In this document: positions 39,595 to 48,609 of the stretch, piece after piece
How the letters are laid out: the number at the start of each line of letters is the position of its first letter
Numbering within the stretch: position 1 is the first letter of the stretch
Assembly (NCBI GenBank): GCA_964621525.1
Contig: CAZUMS010000030.1
Span: forward strand, 1-48,751
Source: CAZMGV01 sp964621525 [NCBI: uncultured bacterium]
GTDB lineage: Bacteria; JAGRBM01
Direction of reading: 5' to 3'
DNA length: 48,751 bases
Translations under genes and position numbers: made by a program
Notes under the pieces: model-generated
Databases searched by the model: none
Seen by the model: the letters and a program-made list of their open reading frames with translations, nothing else
What the model was told of the DNA's origin: nothing

Positions 39595-39610
39595 TTTAAA
39601 TGTATTTAAA
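39595..39610. promoter_or_regulatory. AT-rich palindrome TTTAAAT-GT-ATTTAAA
   Basis: A perfect 7-base-arm inverted repeat in the AT-rich end of the 39398-39641 gap. It sits 30 bases beyond the stop of the leftward gene at 39642 and could be an operator or promoter element for the XRE gene. Confidence 0.35.
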
Positions 39611-39641
39611 TTCGGGTCCCCACAAATCCCGGTGACGGTTG

Positions 39642-40142
39642 TCACTTATCCTCTTTAAGTTCGAGGGCGAGATACCCGAGAATCACTTCATCAAGACTTT
39701 TGTTCGAAATCAGATCGGCGCCGAATGGAGAGTCGACTTCACTATTATCCAGATCGAACGTCGGGACGCTGGCTGCCGGGACATGCTCCTCTACTGGAAC
39801 TGCGACGGGTGCCGGGGCCGCAGGGGCGGGACGCGCAGCACCTGCGGCGGCTGGCTGCTTTCCGGAAAAAACGCCGCTTTTCAGATCGCGCAGCATCGCC
39901 TTGTGCTGCTCCTGCATCAGGCTGCGGACTACGTCCTCGACATTGGGATTTTCCAGGATATCCGCGTAGCTGACCTTCTTGCGGGCAACGATGTTTCCGC
40001 CCCTGTAGAGCAGTGTGATGATATGCGGGTTACTGCGTCCGGAATCCTCGGTCTGGATATGCCAGATATCGTCCTCGAAGCGGACGTTGTGGTTGTAGCC
40101 GGGAATCATCCCGCGGACGGGTTTGGGCGGGGGAATACCCAT
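39642..40142 (-). CDS. Conserved small protein of deltaproteobacterial type
   Basis: A 166-residue soluble protein. The N-terminal domain contains VRGMIPGYNHNVRFE and WHIQTEDSG, followed by HIITLLYRGGNIVARKK, a pattern I recall from uncharacterised proteins of deltaproteobacteria. A Pro/Ala linker and an acidic C-terminus follow. The frame is open to 40271, but the ATG at 40142 begins the conserved domain and avoids overlap with aroC; the extra 43 residues look non-coding. It lies 62 bases after aroC in the same direction. Function unknown. Confidence 0.75.
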   Translation of the reverse strand: MGIPPPKPVRGMIPGYNHNVRFEDDIWHIQTEDSGRSNPHIITLLYRGGNIVARKKVSYADILENPNVEDVVRSLMQEQHKAMLRDLKSGVFSGKQPAAAGAARPAPAAPAPVAVPVEEHVPAASVPTFDLDNSEVDSPFGADLISNKSLDEVILGYLALELKEDK

Positions 40143-40204
40143 GAAACGGTTACCTGACCTCTCCTCATCGAAAGAAACGTGGCTGCTGACTAGGTTATAA
40201 CAGG

Positions 40205-41299
40205 TTACTTCGGGCTGGCAAAGCCGGTTCCGGCGATGGGATAGCCCTTCACCCGGAGCCACAGGTCGCAAACAACTGCGGCTGCAATGGCTTCAACAAT
40301 AGGTACCGCCCGGGGGCAGAGGCAGGGGTCGTGGCGGCCCTCAACGAGCACCCCATCGTTCTGTCCGGACCGGTTCACCGTGTCCTGCTGCTGAGCGATA
40401 GACGCCGTCGGTTTGATGGCAATCCGGGCGACAATATCCTGTCCGGTAGAGATTCCCGCGAGAATACCTCCCGCATGGTTGCTCCGGAACGATACATGGC
40501 CGCCCCGCATCTCCATCTCGTCGTTGTGTTCCTTGCCGGTCATCAGGGTACCCGAAAAGCCCGAGCCGATCTCGACCCCCTTCACGGCATTGAGTGTCAT
40601 GAGCCCGTAGGCCAGCAGCGCATCGAGCTTGTCGTAGATCGGTTCGCCGATTCCAGCCGGAACTCCCTGGATCACCAGTTCGACAACCCCCCCGAGCGAG
40701 TCCGTATTCTTGCGGGCTGCATCGATTGCCTCGGCCATCCTCACGGCAGCTGCCGGATCCGGGCACCGGGCCGGGTTTTGCTCAATCGTATCCCACTTGC
40801 GTTCCTTGGCGACAATATCCTTCACCGAAACGACTCCGGCACGAAAGACGATCCCATGCGGAGCCAGAATCTTTTTGGCGATGGCTCCGGCAGCGACCCG
40901 GCCCACGGTCTCACGGGCGCTTGAGCGCCCCCCGCCCCGGTGGTCCCGATGCCCATACTTGTAGTCATAAACGTAGTCCGCATGCCCCGGACGGTAGAGA
41001 TGCTCGATCTCGTCGTATTTTACCGACTGGGCGTCCTGGTTGCGGACGATAATGGAAACGGGTGCACCGGTCGTCTTCCCCCGGAAGACACCAGACAGGA
41101 TCTCGCAGCGGTCCGGCTCCTGCCGCTGGGTGACAAGCTTCGACTGTCCGGGACGACGCCGGTCCAGATCTTTCTGGATATCCGCCTCAGTGAGCTCGAC
41201 GAGCGAGGGCACGCCATCCACAACGACGCCCACGGCCGGACCGTGGCTTTCGCCCCAAGTGGTGTATCTGAACAGGGTTCCGAATGAGTTCGACGCCAA
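40205..41299 (-). CDS. aroC: Chorismate synthase
   Basis: Catalyses the last step of the shikimate pathway, 5-enolpyruvylshikimate-3-phosphate to chorismate, with reduced FMN as cofactor. The 364 residues start with FGTLFRYTTWGESHG, the family's first signature, and contain RPGHADYVYDYKYGHRDHRG, the second, and RSSARETVGRVAAGA. Length is normal and all signature residues are intact. It follows thiS by 23 bases on the same strand, so the two are probably cotranscribed. Confidence 0.96.
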   Translation of the reverse strand: MASNSFGTLFRYTTWGESHGPAVGVVVDGVPSLVELTEADIQKDLDRRRPGQSKLVTQRQEPDRCEILSGVFRGKTTGAPVSIIVRNQDAQSVKYDEIEHLYRPGHADYVYDYKYGHRDHRGGGRSSARETVGRVAAGAIAKKILAPHGIVFRAGVVSVKDIVAKERKWDTIEQNPARCPDPAAAVRMAEAIDAARKNTDSLGGVVELVIQGVPAGIGEPIYDKLDALLAYGLMTLNAVKGVEIGSGFSGTLMTGKEHNDEMEMRGGHVSFRSNHAGGILAGISTGQDIVARIAIKPTASIAQQQDTVNRSGQNDGVLVEGRHDPCLCPRAVPIVEAIAAAVVCDLWLRVKGYPIAGTGFASPK

Positions 41300-41322
41300 T
41301 TGGTTTCCGTTTCCGGGCCGGC

Positions 41323-41529
41323 TCAGCCGCCACCCACGAAATGAACGATCTCGACCTGCTGCCCGTCCCTTAGCACAGTCTCGCCGTAAACGGAGCGGGA
41401 AATGATCTTCCGGTCGACCTCGACCGCCACCCTCGCCGGCTTGAGGCCATACCGGTCCAGAAGCTCCGCCACGGTCAGGGTAGAACCGGTCTCGACCGTT
41501 TCACCGTTTACTGTCAGCCGGCAGCCCAT
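41323..41529 (-). CDS. thiS: Sulfur carrier protein ThiS
   Basis: A 68-residue ubiquitin-like sulfur carrier for the thiazole half of thiamine. It begins with VNGE, has the LLDRYGLKPARVAVEVD core and ends in the essential Gly-Gly (FVGGG), which is activated and thiocarboxylated. No thiG or thiF is next to it; aroC follows instead. Its ATG at 41529 faces the TetR gene, with a FadR-like operator 65 bases upstream in the shared gap. Confidence 0.88.
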   Translation of the reverse strand: MGCRLTVNGETVETGSTLTVAELLDRYGLKPARVAVEVDRKIISRSVYGETVLRDGQQVEIVHFVGGG

Positions 41530-41593
41530 AGCTCTTCAGGAAGTCTCCCGCCCCGTGCGGTCCGCTTGACGGCCACTCGCGCCGGGATTATTG

Positions 41594-41611
41594 AATGAGC
41601 GTTCATTCAGC
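41594..41611. promoter_or_regulatory. FadR/TetR-type operator TGAATGA-GCG-TTCATTCA
   Basis: An 18-base near-perfect inverted repeat (TGAATGA, then TTCATTCA) in the gap between thiS and the TetR gene. It matches the TGAATGA-n4-TCATTCA class bound by TetR-family fatty-acid regulators such as B. subtilis FadR. It lies 111 bases before the TetR start and is its likely autoregulatory site. Confidence 0.7.
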
Positions 41612-41721
41612 CGGGGCATTCCCCCGGCTTAAGGCCATCCTAATCCCGCTCCGGCGGGCCCATCAATGGCCGCGGCAGGTCCCCGGAAAGACGGACCGGA
41701 AAGAAGCCCAGACTCCCCGCC

Positions 41722-42309
41722 ATGACAAACCGGTCTCTGGACAAGAAAGAACGGATCCTCGAAGCCGCCACCCGGACCTTCGCCGAGAAGGGCTTCTTCA
41801 ACGCCAAGATTTCCGAGATCGCCCGGCAGGCCGAGGTCGCCGACGGTACGATTTACCTGTATTTCAAGAACAAGGATGACATCCTCATCCAGATCTTCGA
41901 ATACATGGTCGAGCGGCACCTGGAAAATATCCGGCAGGCGGTTTCCCGGGGCGGCTCCCCCGAAGAAAAGATCCGGATGTTCATCCGGCACCACTTCACG
42001 ACCGTGGAGAAGTTTCCCAAGCTGGTGGAAGTCATCACCATTGAGCTGCGCCAGTCCAGCAAGTTCATGAAGGAATATGTGCCGAAGAAGTTCTTCAATT
42101 ACCTCGGGATCGTGTCCGACCTGATTGTCGAGGGGCAGGCTTCAGGCGTGTTCCGCAAGGACGCTGACCCCGAAATCACCAAGCAGGCGCTCTGGGGCTC
42201 CCTGAGCGAGGTCACCGTGCTCTGGCTCAAGACCCGCAAGAAACGGTTCGACCTCCAGACCTGCGGCGGCCAAATCGCCGAGTTGTACATCCGCGGCCTC
42301 AGCGCCTGA
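41722..42309 (+). CDS. TetR-family regulator (FadR-like)
   Basis: A 195-residue TetR/AcrR regulator. The helix-turn-helix is at residues about 10-56: RILEAATRTFAEKGFFNAKI, then ADGTIYLYFKNKDDIL, the usual family signature. The C-terminal ligand domain is of the type found in acyl-CoA-responsive FadR proteins. The operator at 41594-41611 fits that subgroup, and a flavin oxidoreductase gene follows 75 bases downstream. Control of fatty-acid degradation by acyl-CoA is therefore a reasonable inference. A GC-rich hairpin ends the transcript. Confidence 0.88.
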   Translation: MTNRSLDKKERILEAATRTFAEKGFFNAKISEIARQAEVADGTIYLYFKNKDDILIQIFEYMVERHLENIRQAVSRGGSPEEKIRMFIRHHFTTVEKFPKLVEVITIELRQSSKFMKEYVPKKFFNYLGIVSDLIVEGQASGVFRKDADPEITKQALWGSLSEVTVLWLKTRKKRFDLQTCGGQIAELYIRGLSA

Positions 42310-42336
42310 AACCTCAGCTGTCCCACACCCGCCGGA

Positions 42337-42355
42337 GCGGGGGACTTTCCCCCGC
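42337..42355 (+). terminator. Hairpin after the TetR gene
   Basis: GCGGGGGA (42337-42344) pairs perfectly with TCCCCCGC (42348-42355) around CTT, 28 bases after the TetR stop. No T-run follows, so read-through into the oxidoreductase gene is possible. Confidence 0.55.
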
Positions 42356-42384
42356 AGGATTCACCGGCTATCAACCGTGGCGCC

Positions 42385-43434
42385 ATGGCAGAACTATTCG
42401 ATCCTTTCGATTCGCCAGTCCTCAAGATCAAGAACCGCGTCATCGTGGCGCCCATGACCCGCATGCGCTGCGGCGATTCCGGAGTGCCCGGCGACGATGT
42501 GATCGCCTATTACCACCGTTTCGCCGAGGGCGGCGCGGGGCTCATCGTCACGGAAGGTGTCTACACGGACCTCTTCGCCTCGAAGGGATATTTCGGCGAG
42601 CCGGGCCTTGTGACGCCGGAACAAGTCGAAGGCTGGCGGAAGGTTACTGAAGCCGTCCACGCCGCGGGCAGCAAGATCGGCGCCCAGCTCTTCCATACCG
42701 GGCGTGCCTCCCACTCGAAGATCATCAAGCGCCAGCCCATCGCCCCGTCGGCCATTGCCGGCAAGGGGATGCACGCCTCCGCCGGAGGACCGATGGAAGT
42801 CCCCGAAGCCATGACAGAGGAAATGATTGAGGCGGCGATCCAAGGCTATGCCGACACTGCCCGCCGGGCGAAAGAAATCGGCATGGACTGCGTGGAGATC
42901 CACGGGGCCCACGGCTACCTGATTCACCAGTTCTATTACCCGGTATCGAACGAGCGGATCGACCGCTGGGGCGGCAGCATCGATAACCGCATCCGCTTCG
43001 GCGTCGAGGTCGCGGCACGGGTGCGCAAGGCAGTGGGCGACGGGTTCCCGGTCATCTACCGGTTCAGCGAGTTCCGCGTGGACGATCTGAAGTACCAGAG
43101 CCCCGAGTCGCTGGATATATTCCGCAAGCTCGTGCCGGCGCTCGAAGCCGCAGGGGTGGACATCTTCCATCCGTCCACGCACGACGGCCTCAAGAACTTC
43201 CACGATACGGACAAGCCGCTCGCGGCTCATGTGCGGGAAATGACGAAGAAGCCGGTGATCGCCGTCGGCAAGCTTGGAGAGGACCCCTCTCTGGCCAAGT
43301 CGGTCATATCGGGCGGTCTCGCGGATTTCGCCGCCATCGGCAAGCCGATGATCGCAGACGCCGACTGGGCGAATCGGGTGCTCAAGGGGCAACCGCTCAC
43401 ACCGTTCCAGCCGACGATGATGGGCCGGCTCTGA
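42385..43434 (+). CDS. Old Yellow Enzyme family NADH:flavin oxidoreductase
   Basis: A 349-residue FMN-dependent ene-reductase of the Old Yellow Enzyme/NemA class. It opens with the flavin-binding strand RVIVAPMTRMR, contains the QLFHTGRASH motif and the substrate-binding HGAHGYLIHQF, and ends with the phosphate-binding region (GLADFAAIGKPMIAD). Such enzymes reduce activated C=C bonds or nitro compounds; the physiological substrate cannot be named. It lies behind the TetR gene on the same strand, so it may be controlled by it, and converges on pgsA with 7 bases between stops. Confidence 0.92.
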   Translation: MAELFDPFDSPVLKIKNRVIVAPMTRMRCGDSGVPGDDVIAYYHRFAEGGAGLIVTEGVYTDLFASKGYFGEPGLVTPEQVEGWRKVTEAVHAAGSKIGAQLFHTGRASHSKIIKRQPIAPSAIAGKGMHASAGGPMEVPEAMTEEMIEAAIQGYADTARRAKEIGMDCVEIHGAHGYLIHQFYYPVSNERIDRWGGSIDNRIRFGVEVAARVRKAVGDGFPVIYRFSEFRVDDLKYQSPESLDIFRKLVPALEAAGVDIFHPSTHDGLKNFHDTDKPLAAHVREMTKKPVIAVGKLGEDPSLAKSVISGGLADFAAIGKPMIADADWANRVLKGQPLTPFQPTMMGRL

Positions 43435-43441
43435 GATCCGG

Positions 43442-44053
43442 TCAGCCGGCCTGTTCGCGGTCTGCGCGGATAAAGCCGATGAAATACTTGATGCCGCTGT
43501 AGAGGCTGAAGGCCAGCGAGATATAGAGGAAGACAAGTCCCATGGCGTGCATGCTGGGACCAGGCACGCTTTCGGGCCAGATCCGGCCGAAAACCTGATT
43601 CATCGGGTAATGACAGATGAGCAGGAATACGGCGGTAAACTGGTAGACCGTCTTTGTACGGCCGCTGGTCGTCGAGTTCACCCGGAGCCCCTGCTCGGAA
43701 GCAATAGCCCTGAGTCCCGTAACGCCGAACTCCCGGAACATCATCAGCGAGACCACCCAGCCGGGAGCCCAGCCGTGCGGGACAAGCGCCACCAGCGGGC
43801 ACAGGATGATAATCTTGTCCGCTAGCGGGTCCAGAAACTCCCCGAGCGGCGTGACAAGGTTGTATTTGCGCGCGTAATAGCCGTCCATCCAGTCGGTGAG
43901 GAACGCGATCGTGAACAGGATTGCTGCCGAATCGACCTCATAGAGCGTCGGCGTCCGGAGATTCACAGGGTTCAGCTTCGCCACGATGACCGGGACGAGC
44001 AGCATCCGCAGGACTGTCAGGGTATTCGGTACGTTGAGATTCTTGTGCGCCAT
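43442..44053 (-). CDS. pgsA: CDP-diacylglycerol-glycerol-3-phosphate 3-phosphatidyltransferase
   Basis: The membrane enzyme making phosphatidylglycerol phosphate from CDP-diacylglycerol. It starts LNVPNTLTVLRMLLVPVIV, typical of PgsA, and carries the complete CDP-alcohol phosphotransferase motif, from DWMDGYYARKY to GEFLDPLADK (D-x2-DG-x2-AR-x8-G-x3-D-x3-D). About five to six hydrophobic helices in 203 residues, a normal length. It stands 34 bases after the TPR-AIM24 gene on the same strand. Confidence 0.92.
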   Translation of the reverse strand: MAHKNLNVPNTLTVLRMLLVPVIVAKLNPVNLRTPTLYEVDSAAILFTIAFLTDWMDGYYARKYNLVTPLGEFLDPLADKIIILCPLVALVPHGWAPGWVVSLMMFREFGVTGLRAIASEQGLRVNSTTSGRTKTVYQFTAVFLLICHYPMNQVFGRIWPESVPGPSMHAMGLVFLYISLAFSLYSGIKYFIGFIRADREQAG

Positions 44054-44087
44054 GGGGCCTGCCGGAGCGGGAGCCTAGACGCCCCGG

Positions 44088-45476
44088 TCAGGCAGCGCCA
44101 ACAAAAAGATTGCCTTCGCCCTGCATGTGAAGGACTGGTGTTCCGGCTGCAAAGGCGGCGCTCTCGGGGGCGACTTCCATGCGGGGGGCAATGCGGCCCC
44201 GCCAGCCAAGCAGCCTGTCGGCCCGGACCTTGAGCGGCGTGTCACCCGTCACTTCGATGATCGTCATCGGCCCCTCGGTACGGAGGATTACTTCGCCCTT
44301 GCCGGTGAAGTTCACGAGGTGAACGCCCTCGAGATCACCGGACGTAATCCGGCCGTTTTCCCAGGCGAGCGACGACGTAAAGGCGAACAGCACCCGTTCA
44401 TTCAGGAAAATCTTGTCCCCATCCAGCACAAGCCGGTGAAAAAAGTCGCGCCCGGAGTTCCAGACCACTTCGCCCGATCCGTCCAGCTTATGGATGGGCT
44501 TCGAGACCTCGCCGAACAGCACGTTGGTCTTGCGGCCCTTAAACTTTTTGTACAGCGGCTCGGCCGTCGCGAGATCCCCCCGCACGATGGCAATACCGTG
44601 AACCTTGGCGCAGATTTTAGAATCGAGCCGGGCCCTGAGAAGTCCCGGCCCCGCCAAACTGAAGGTATCGCCGTTTTCGGCCGGCATCCGGAGCCGGGGT
44701 GCGTCGGTTCTCAGGTTCGGCAGTGCGAGCGCCTCGCTGAGCGGTTGCGCGGCCGCATTCCGCTGGCCGAGCTTCATCAGAGTACGCCGGCGTTCGGCGT
44801 CGGGATCCGGCTCGGCGGCCGACGGAGCCGCTGCCGGCTCCGGAGGAGGCGGCGGCTCGGCAAGGAGGGCCTCGGCGGCCACGGGCGGCATCGAGGACGA
44901 CGGGGCAGGAGCAGCCTGGGCCTCAATGACCTCCCGGTTCACCATGATCTCGACGTCGCGCTCGGCCTGCTCGCCCTGCGCCGAATTCCGGTGCCGGTCC
45001 AGCAACGTCTCCATCTGCTTCGCCATCTTGGCGGAACCCGAGCGGCGGAAGGCATCGAGCGCCCGGGCGTATTCGCCCCGTTTCGAATAGATGAGGCCGA
45101 GGTAGTTCTGGATCTTCGGCGTATCGCCGCCCAGTTCGCTGGCACGCTCAAAGCTCGCTTCGGCTGCCTCAAGCTGTCCCTGCTTGAGCTGGACAATTCC
45201 GAGATTCACATGAAGCGTCGCCTGTTGCGGCGTGAGTTCGATCAGCTTGACGTAGGCTTCGGAGGCCGGGCGGAAATCCTCCAGCTTGAAGGACGAGAGC
45301 GCCAGCCCGGCGAGCGCTTCCGGGTGGTCCGGCATGAGCGCCAGGGCATCCTCGAACAGCTCCCGGGCCTCGGTATTCGCCCCGGTCTCGAGCAGCTCCT
45401 GTCCCCGGTACAGGTAGTGGTAAAACCCGCCGCCCGAGGCGGCATGGGATTCCCCGTTGGTCTTCGCGGGCTCCAA
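44088..45476 (-). CDS. TPR protein with C-terminal AIM24 domain
   Basis: A 462-residue two-part protein. Residues about 20-150 form four TPR units (YHYLYRGQELLETGANTEAR, then EALAGLALSSFK, LHVNLGIVQLKQ, IQNYLGLIYSKR). A Pro/Ala-rich linker follows (about 175-225), and the last 220 residues match the AIM24 fold, with LARLDSKI... start, VVWNSGRDFFHR and VILRTEGPMTIIEV. AIM24 domains are found in many bacteria, but their function is not established. The fusion suggests a scaffold that gathers partners through its TPRs. It is 9 bases after the transglycosylase gene. Confidence 0.82.
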   Translation of the reverse strand: MEPAKTNGESHAASGGGFYHYLYRGQELLETGANTEARELFEDALALMPDHPEALAGLALSSFKLEDFRPASEAYVKLIELTPQQATLHVNLGIVQLKQGQLEAAEASFERASELGGDTPKIQNYLGLIYSKRGEYARALDAFRRSGSAKMAKQMETLLDRHRNSAQGEQAERDVEIMVNREVIEAQAAPAPSSSMPPVAAEALLAEPPPPPEPAAAPSAAEPDPDAERRRTLMKLGQRNAAAQPLSEALALPNLRTDAPRLRMPAENGDTFSLAGPGLLRARLDSKICAKVHGIAIVRGDLATAEPLYKKFKGRKTNVLFGEVSKPIHKLDGSGEVVWNSGRDFFHRLVLDGDKIFLNERVLFAFTSSLAWENGRITSGDLEGVHLVNFTGKGEVILRTEGPMTIIEVTGDTPLKVRADRLLGWRGRIAPRMEVAPESAAFAAGTPVLHMQGEGNLFVGAA

Positions 45477-45485
45477 AAGGGGTCC

Positions 45486-46220
45486 TCAGGGCTCCAGCGG
45501 TGCGGCGCTGGTCAGCGCGTTTCCGGCGGCATCCGGCTTCGAGGCCCAGAGCCGCTGCTGGCGGTAGGTTTCGAACAGGAGCATCACCCGTTTCACGTAG
45601 GCACGGGTCTCCTCGAACGGCGGAATCCCGCGGTACTTGACCACGTTCTCGGGACCCGCGTTATAGGCGGCGACCGCCAGCTTCACGTTGTTCTGGAACC
45701 GGTCCAGCATCATGGCGATGTATTTGGTCCCGCCCCGCACGTTGGCCTCGGGATCGAACGCGTCGTTCACGCCCACATGGTCCGCCGTGCCCGGCATGAG
45801 CTGCATGAGCCCCATCGCCCCGGCGCGGGAAACCGCCATGTAGTTATAGTCGCTTTCGGCGTGAATCACGGCCCGGACGAGATCGGGATCGACACCGAAC
45901 TCATCGCTGTAGCGGGACACCCAGCCGTTCAGTTCGGCATGGTCGATTTCCGAATAACGGTTCTTCGCGCTCGCCACCTTGGTCTGCGGCTGTGCGGCGA
46001 CCGGCTCCAGGCGGCCCGGAGCCTTCTTCTGGTATTTCTCGCTCTGCTTGCGGTCGCTGAAATGGATAACGCCCCGGGCGTCACGCCACATGTAGATCTC
46101 GGCCCGCGCGGGGACCGCCCCGGCCACAAGGACCACCGTGGCAGCCATGAAGGCCGCCTTCACAAAGGTTGTTCCGCCCGTTCCAGTCATCCGTGCCGCC
46201 GGGTGATCCAGAGGATCCAT
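45486..46220 (-). CDS. Lytic transglycosylase with DUF4124 and SLT domains
   Basis: A periplasmic enzyme that cleaves peptidoglycan glycan strands with 1,6-anhydro product. After a signal peptide (hydrophobic residues about 24-38, cleavage near ARAE) comes a DUF4124 domain ([14 protein letters not shown]), then the SLT domain: catalytic Glu in [12 protein letters not shown], followed by [14 protein letters not shown] and the closing [13 protein letters not shown] 46220 has a strong GAAGGAG site six bases upstream. Length 244 is normal for this class. It precedes the TPR-AIM24 gene by 9 bases. Confidence 0.92.
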   Translation of the reverse strand: MDPLDHPAARMTGTGGTTFVKAAFMAATVVLVAGAVPARAEIYMWRDARGVIHFSDRKQSEKYQKKAPGRLEPVAAQPQTKVASAKNRYSEIDHAELNGWVSRYSDEFGVDPDLVRAVIHAESDYNYMAVSRAGAMGLMQLMPGTADHVGVNDAFDPEANVRGGTKYIAMMLDRFQNNVKLAVAAYNAGPENVVKYRGIPPFEETRAYVKRVMLLFETYRQQRLWASKPDAAGNALTSAAPLEP

Positions 46221-46405
46221 CCGGACTCCTTCTTATAATGATAACGTACGCCGCCGGTTCAGACAGGTTTCCCCGTGCCTGACAGGAGCCATTGGGTGGG
46301 ACAGCAACGGGGCCAAGTTTACAGCTAACCTGTTGAAATGACAAGGGTTAGGCTGGAATCAGTCCGGCAGTAGCGTGATTCAGATCACGGGGCCTGCGGT
46401 CGCTT

Positions 46406-47230
46406 TCATTTCGACATGCGCTTTTTGGCTTCCCGGGCCATGAGTTTGCCGAGCCGGTCGGCAACCCCGTAGGGCATGCGTTTCACCGCCTGGATCGCAT
46501 AGGCCTCCCGGCCGATGAGCACCACCGGTTCATCGTTGCGTACCGCTTTCACGATTTTCCTCGCCAGCTTCACGGGATCGACGCCGGATTCGATCATCTT
46601 CAGGGCTTGATTCCGGGAACTGCCGAACTCGCCCCGGAATTCGGCCGAGGCGACGATATTCGTGTTCACGACGCCCGGGCAGACGACCGTGACGCCGACG
46701 TTGTAGGGTGCCAGTTCGTACCGGAACCCTTCCGAGAGGCCGACGACGCCGAACTTCGCCGTCGTATAAGAGACCATCCCCGGCACGGCCATGAGGCCGG
46801 CCCCCGAGGCCGTATTGACGATGTGCCCATCCCCCTGCTTCGCGAGGTACGGCGCGAAGACGCGGCACCCGTGGATCACGCCCCACAGGTCGATGTCGAT
46901 GACGCGCTTCCAGTCCTCGTCGGTCGATTCCCAGGCGCCGCCCACGACCGTGATGCCGGCGTTGTTCATGACCAAATGGCAGCCGCCCAGCTCGGCGAGC
47001 GTGCGCTTCAGCAGGTTCTCGATGTCAGCCTTCTTCGTGACGTCCGTCTTCACGCAGATCGCCCGGCGCCCGATCCGCTGGATTTCCGCCGCGACAGCGG
47101 CCATCCCCTGCTCGTTCAGGTCCGCGAGGGCGACATCCATGCCGCCTTTCGCGAACTCGAGGGCCGATGCCCGGCCGATCCCGCTCGCCGCCCCCGTCAC
47201 CACCGCAATCCTGTTTTTCAGCGTCTTCAT
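46406..47230 (-). CDS. Short-chain dehydrogenase/reductase
   Basis: A 274-residue NAD(P)-dependent oxidoreductase of the classical SDR family. The cofactor motif TGAASGIGR (about 12-20), the NNAG motif, the catalytic Ser region (NTASGAG) and the YTTAK active site (Tyr-x3-Lys) are all present. The substrate cannot be named. The frame is open to 47389, but that part is Pro/Arg-rich and precedes the standard MKTLKNRIAVVTGA start at 47230, which I choose. It diverges from the epimerase gene. Confidence 0.9.
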   Translation of the reverse strand: MKTLKNRIAVVTGAASGIGRASALEFAKGGMDVALADLNEQGMAAVAAEIQRIGRRAICVKTDVTKKADIENLLKRTLAELGGCHLVMNNAGITVVGGAWESTDEDWKRVIDIDLWGVIHGCRVFAPYLAKQGDGHIVNTASGAGLMAVPGMVSYTTAKFGVVGLSEGFRYELAPYNVGVTVVCPGVVNTNIVASAEFRGEFGSSRNQALKMIESGVDPVKLARKIVKAVRNDEPVVLIGREAYAIQAVKRMPYGVADRLGKLMAREAKKRMSK

Positions 47231-47342
47231 GTTTTCCGCAGGCCTCCGGGCGGGAGAAGAACCCCCGCCCTGCACGAATGCAAGTACCGGTTGAGCCCGG
47301 TGTCCGGACAGACTATCGGGAAGGCGGGGAGTCCAAGGGTTC

Positions 47343-48272
47343 ATGAGAATTCTCGTCACCGGCGGAGCCGGTTTTATCGGCTCGCACATCGCCGACCGCT
47401 ATATCGGACAGGGACACGAGGTCATGGTCATCGACCGCCAGGTTTCAGACCGGCGGGAGAACCTGAACCCGAAGGCCAGGGTCGAGCAGGCCGATCTCAC
47501 GGATTTCGCCCGGGTCACGAAGATTCTCGAAACGTTCAGGCCCGAGATCGTGAACCACCACGCGGCTCAGGCCGACGTGCGCCTGTCGGTGGCCGACCCG
47601 GTGCAGGACGCCCAGCAGAACATCCTCGCCAGCATCAACCTGTTCGAGCAGGCGGCCCGCTGCGGCACCCGGCGGGTGATCTTCGCGAGTTCGGGCGGCG
47701 CGGGCTACGGCGAGCAGGAGACCTTCCCGGCACCCGAGACGCATCCCTCCCGGCCCGAATCACCCTACGGCATCAGCAAGGTGACGGCCGAGATGTATCT
47801 CTACTACTACGGACTCCAGAAACGGTTCCGCTACACGGTCCTCCGCTATGCGAACATCTACGGCCCCCGGCAGAACCATCACGGCGAAGCGGGCGTCGTC
47901 GCCATCTTCGCCACCCGGATGCTCCGGGGAGAACCCCTCGTCATCAACGGCGACGGCCTCCAGACCCGCGACTACGTCTATGTGGACGATGTCGTGGAAG
48001 CGAACGACCTCGTGACCGCCCGGGACACGGACGGCATCTTCAACATCGGCACGGGAACCGAGACCGACGTCCTCACCATCTACCGGACCCTCGCCCGGCT
48101 CTCGGGCTACGCGGCTCCCGAAAAGCACGCCCCGGCCAAGGCCGGCGAACAGCGGCGGAGCGTTCTGGACCCCTCCAGGATCGGCAGAGCCCTGGGCTGG
48201 AAACCCACCGTGGACATCCAGGAAGGGCTCCGGCGCACCATGGACTGGTACCGGGAGCGGGTCCGCCCCTGA
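47343..48272 (+). CDS. NAD-dependent nucleotide-sugar epimerase/dehydratase (GalE-like)
   Basis: A 309-residue extended SDR acting on nucleotide sugars for surface polysaccharide. It has the N-terminal GGAGFIGSHIAD NAD motif, the catalytic Ser in ASSGGAGYG, and YGISK (Tyr-x3-Lys). The end region NGDGLQTRDYVYVDDV is characteristic of GalE and RmlB-like enzymes, so UDP-glucose 4-epimerase is the best single guess, but the product cannot be assigned from sequence. It starts at ATG 47343, 112 bases from the divergent SDR gene, and lies 93 bases before tRNA-Ser. Confidence 0.88.
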   Translation: MRILVTGGAGFIGSHIADRYIGQGHEVMVIDRQVSDRRENLNPKARVEQADLTDFARVTKILETFRPEIVNHHAAQADVRLSVADPVQDAQQNILASINLFEQAARCGTRRVIFASSGGAGYGEQETFPAPETHPSRPESPYGISKVTAEMYLYYYGLQKRFRYTVLRYANIYGPRQNHHGEAGVVAIFATRMLRGEPLVINGDGLQTRDYVYVDDVVEANDLVTARDTDGIFNIGTGTETDVLTIYRTLARLSGYAAPEKHAPAKAGEQRRSVLDPSRIGRALGWKPTVDIQEGLRRTMDWYRERVRP

Positions 48273-48365
48273 CCGGCCTCCGGCTCTTGGCTTTCCCCTT
48301 CCCCGTGTCTATAGAGGTTGGCCCGGACCGGCCGCCCTGCGCAGACGGTCCCTGTTCCTGGACAC

Positions 48366-48455
<90 letters not shown>

Positions 48456-48609
48456 ATCACCCCGCCCGGCTCCGGGCAGTCCGTATCCGGCGGAAGGGGT
48501 GGCCGAAGCCTCCACTCCCCGCAGCATCGACTATTCAGTTTTCAAACATCAGTCGCGGCGTTCCGCCGCCTCTGCGCCTCCGGACTTCCACCCCTCAGCC
48601 CTCCGGGCA

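Noticed and set aside
44127-46238. 703-codon plus-strand frame over the TPR-AIM24 and transglycosylase genes
   Set aside because: It spans two well-supported opposite-strand genes, is rich in Arg/Gly/His as antisense frames are, and matches no family.
46256-46265. GGTTCAGACA, similar to the TGTTCAGACA operator
   Set aside because: The left half-site is lost and it lies outside the element upstream of a housekeeping gene, so it is probably chance.
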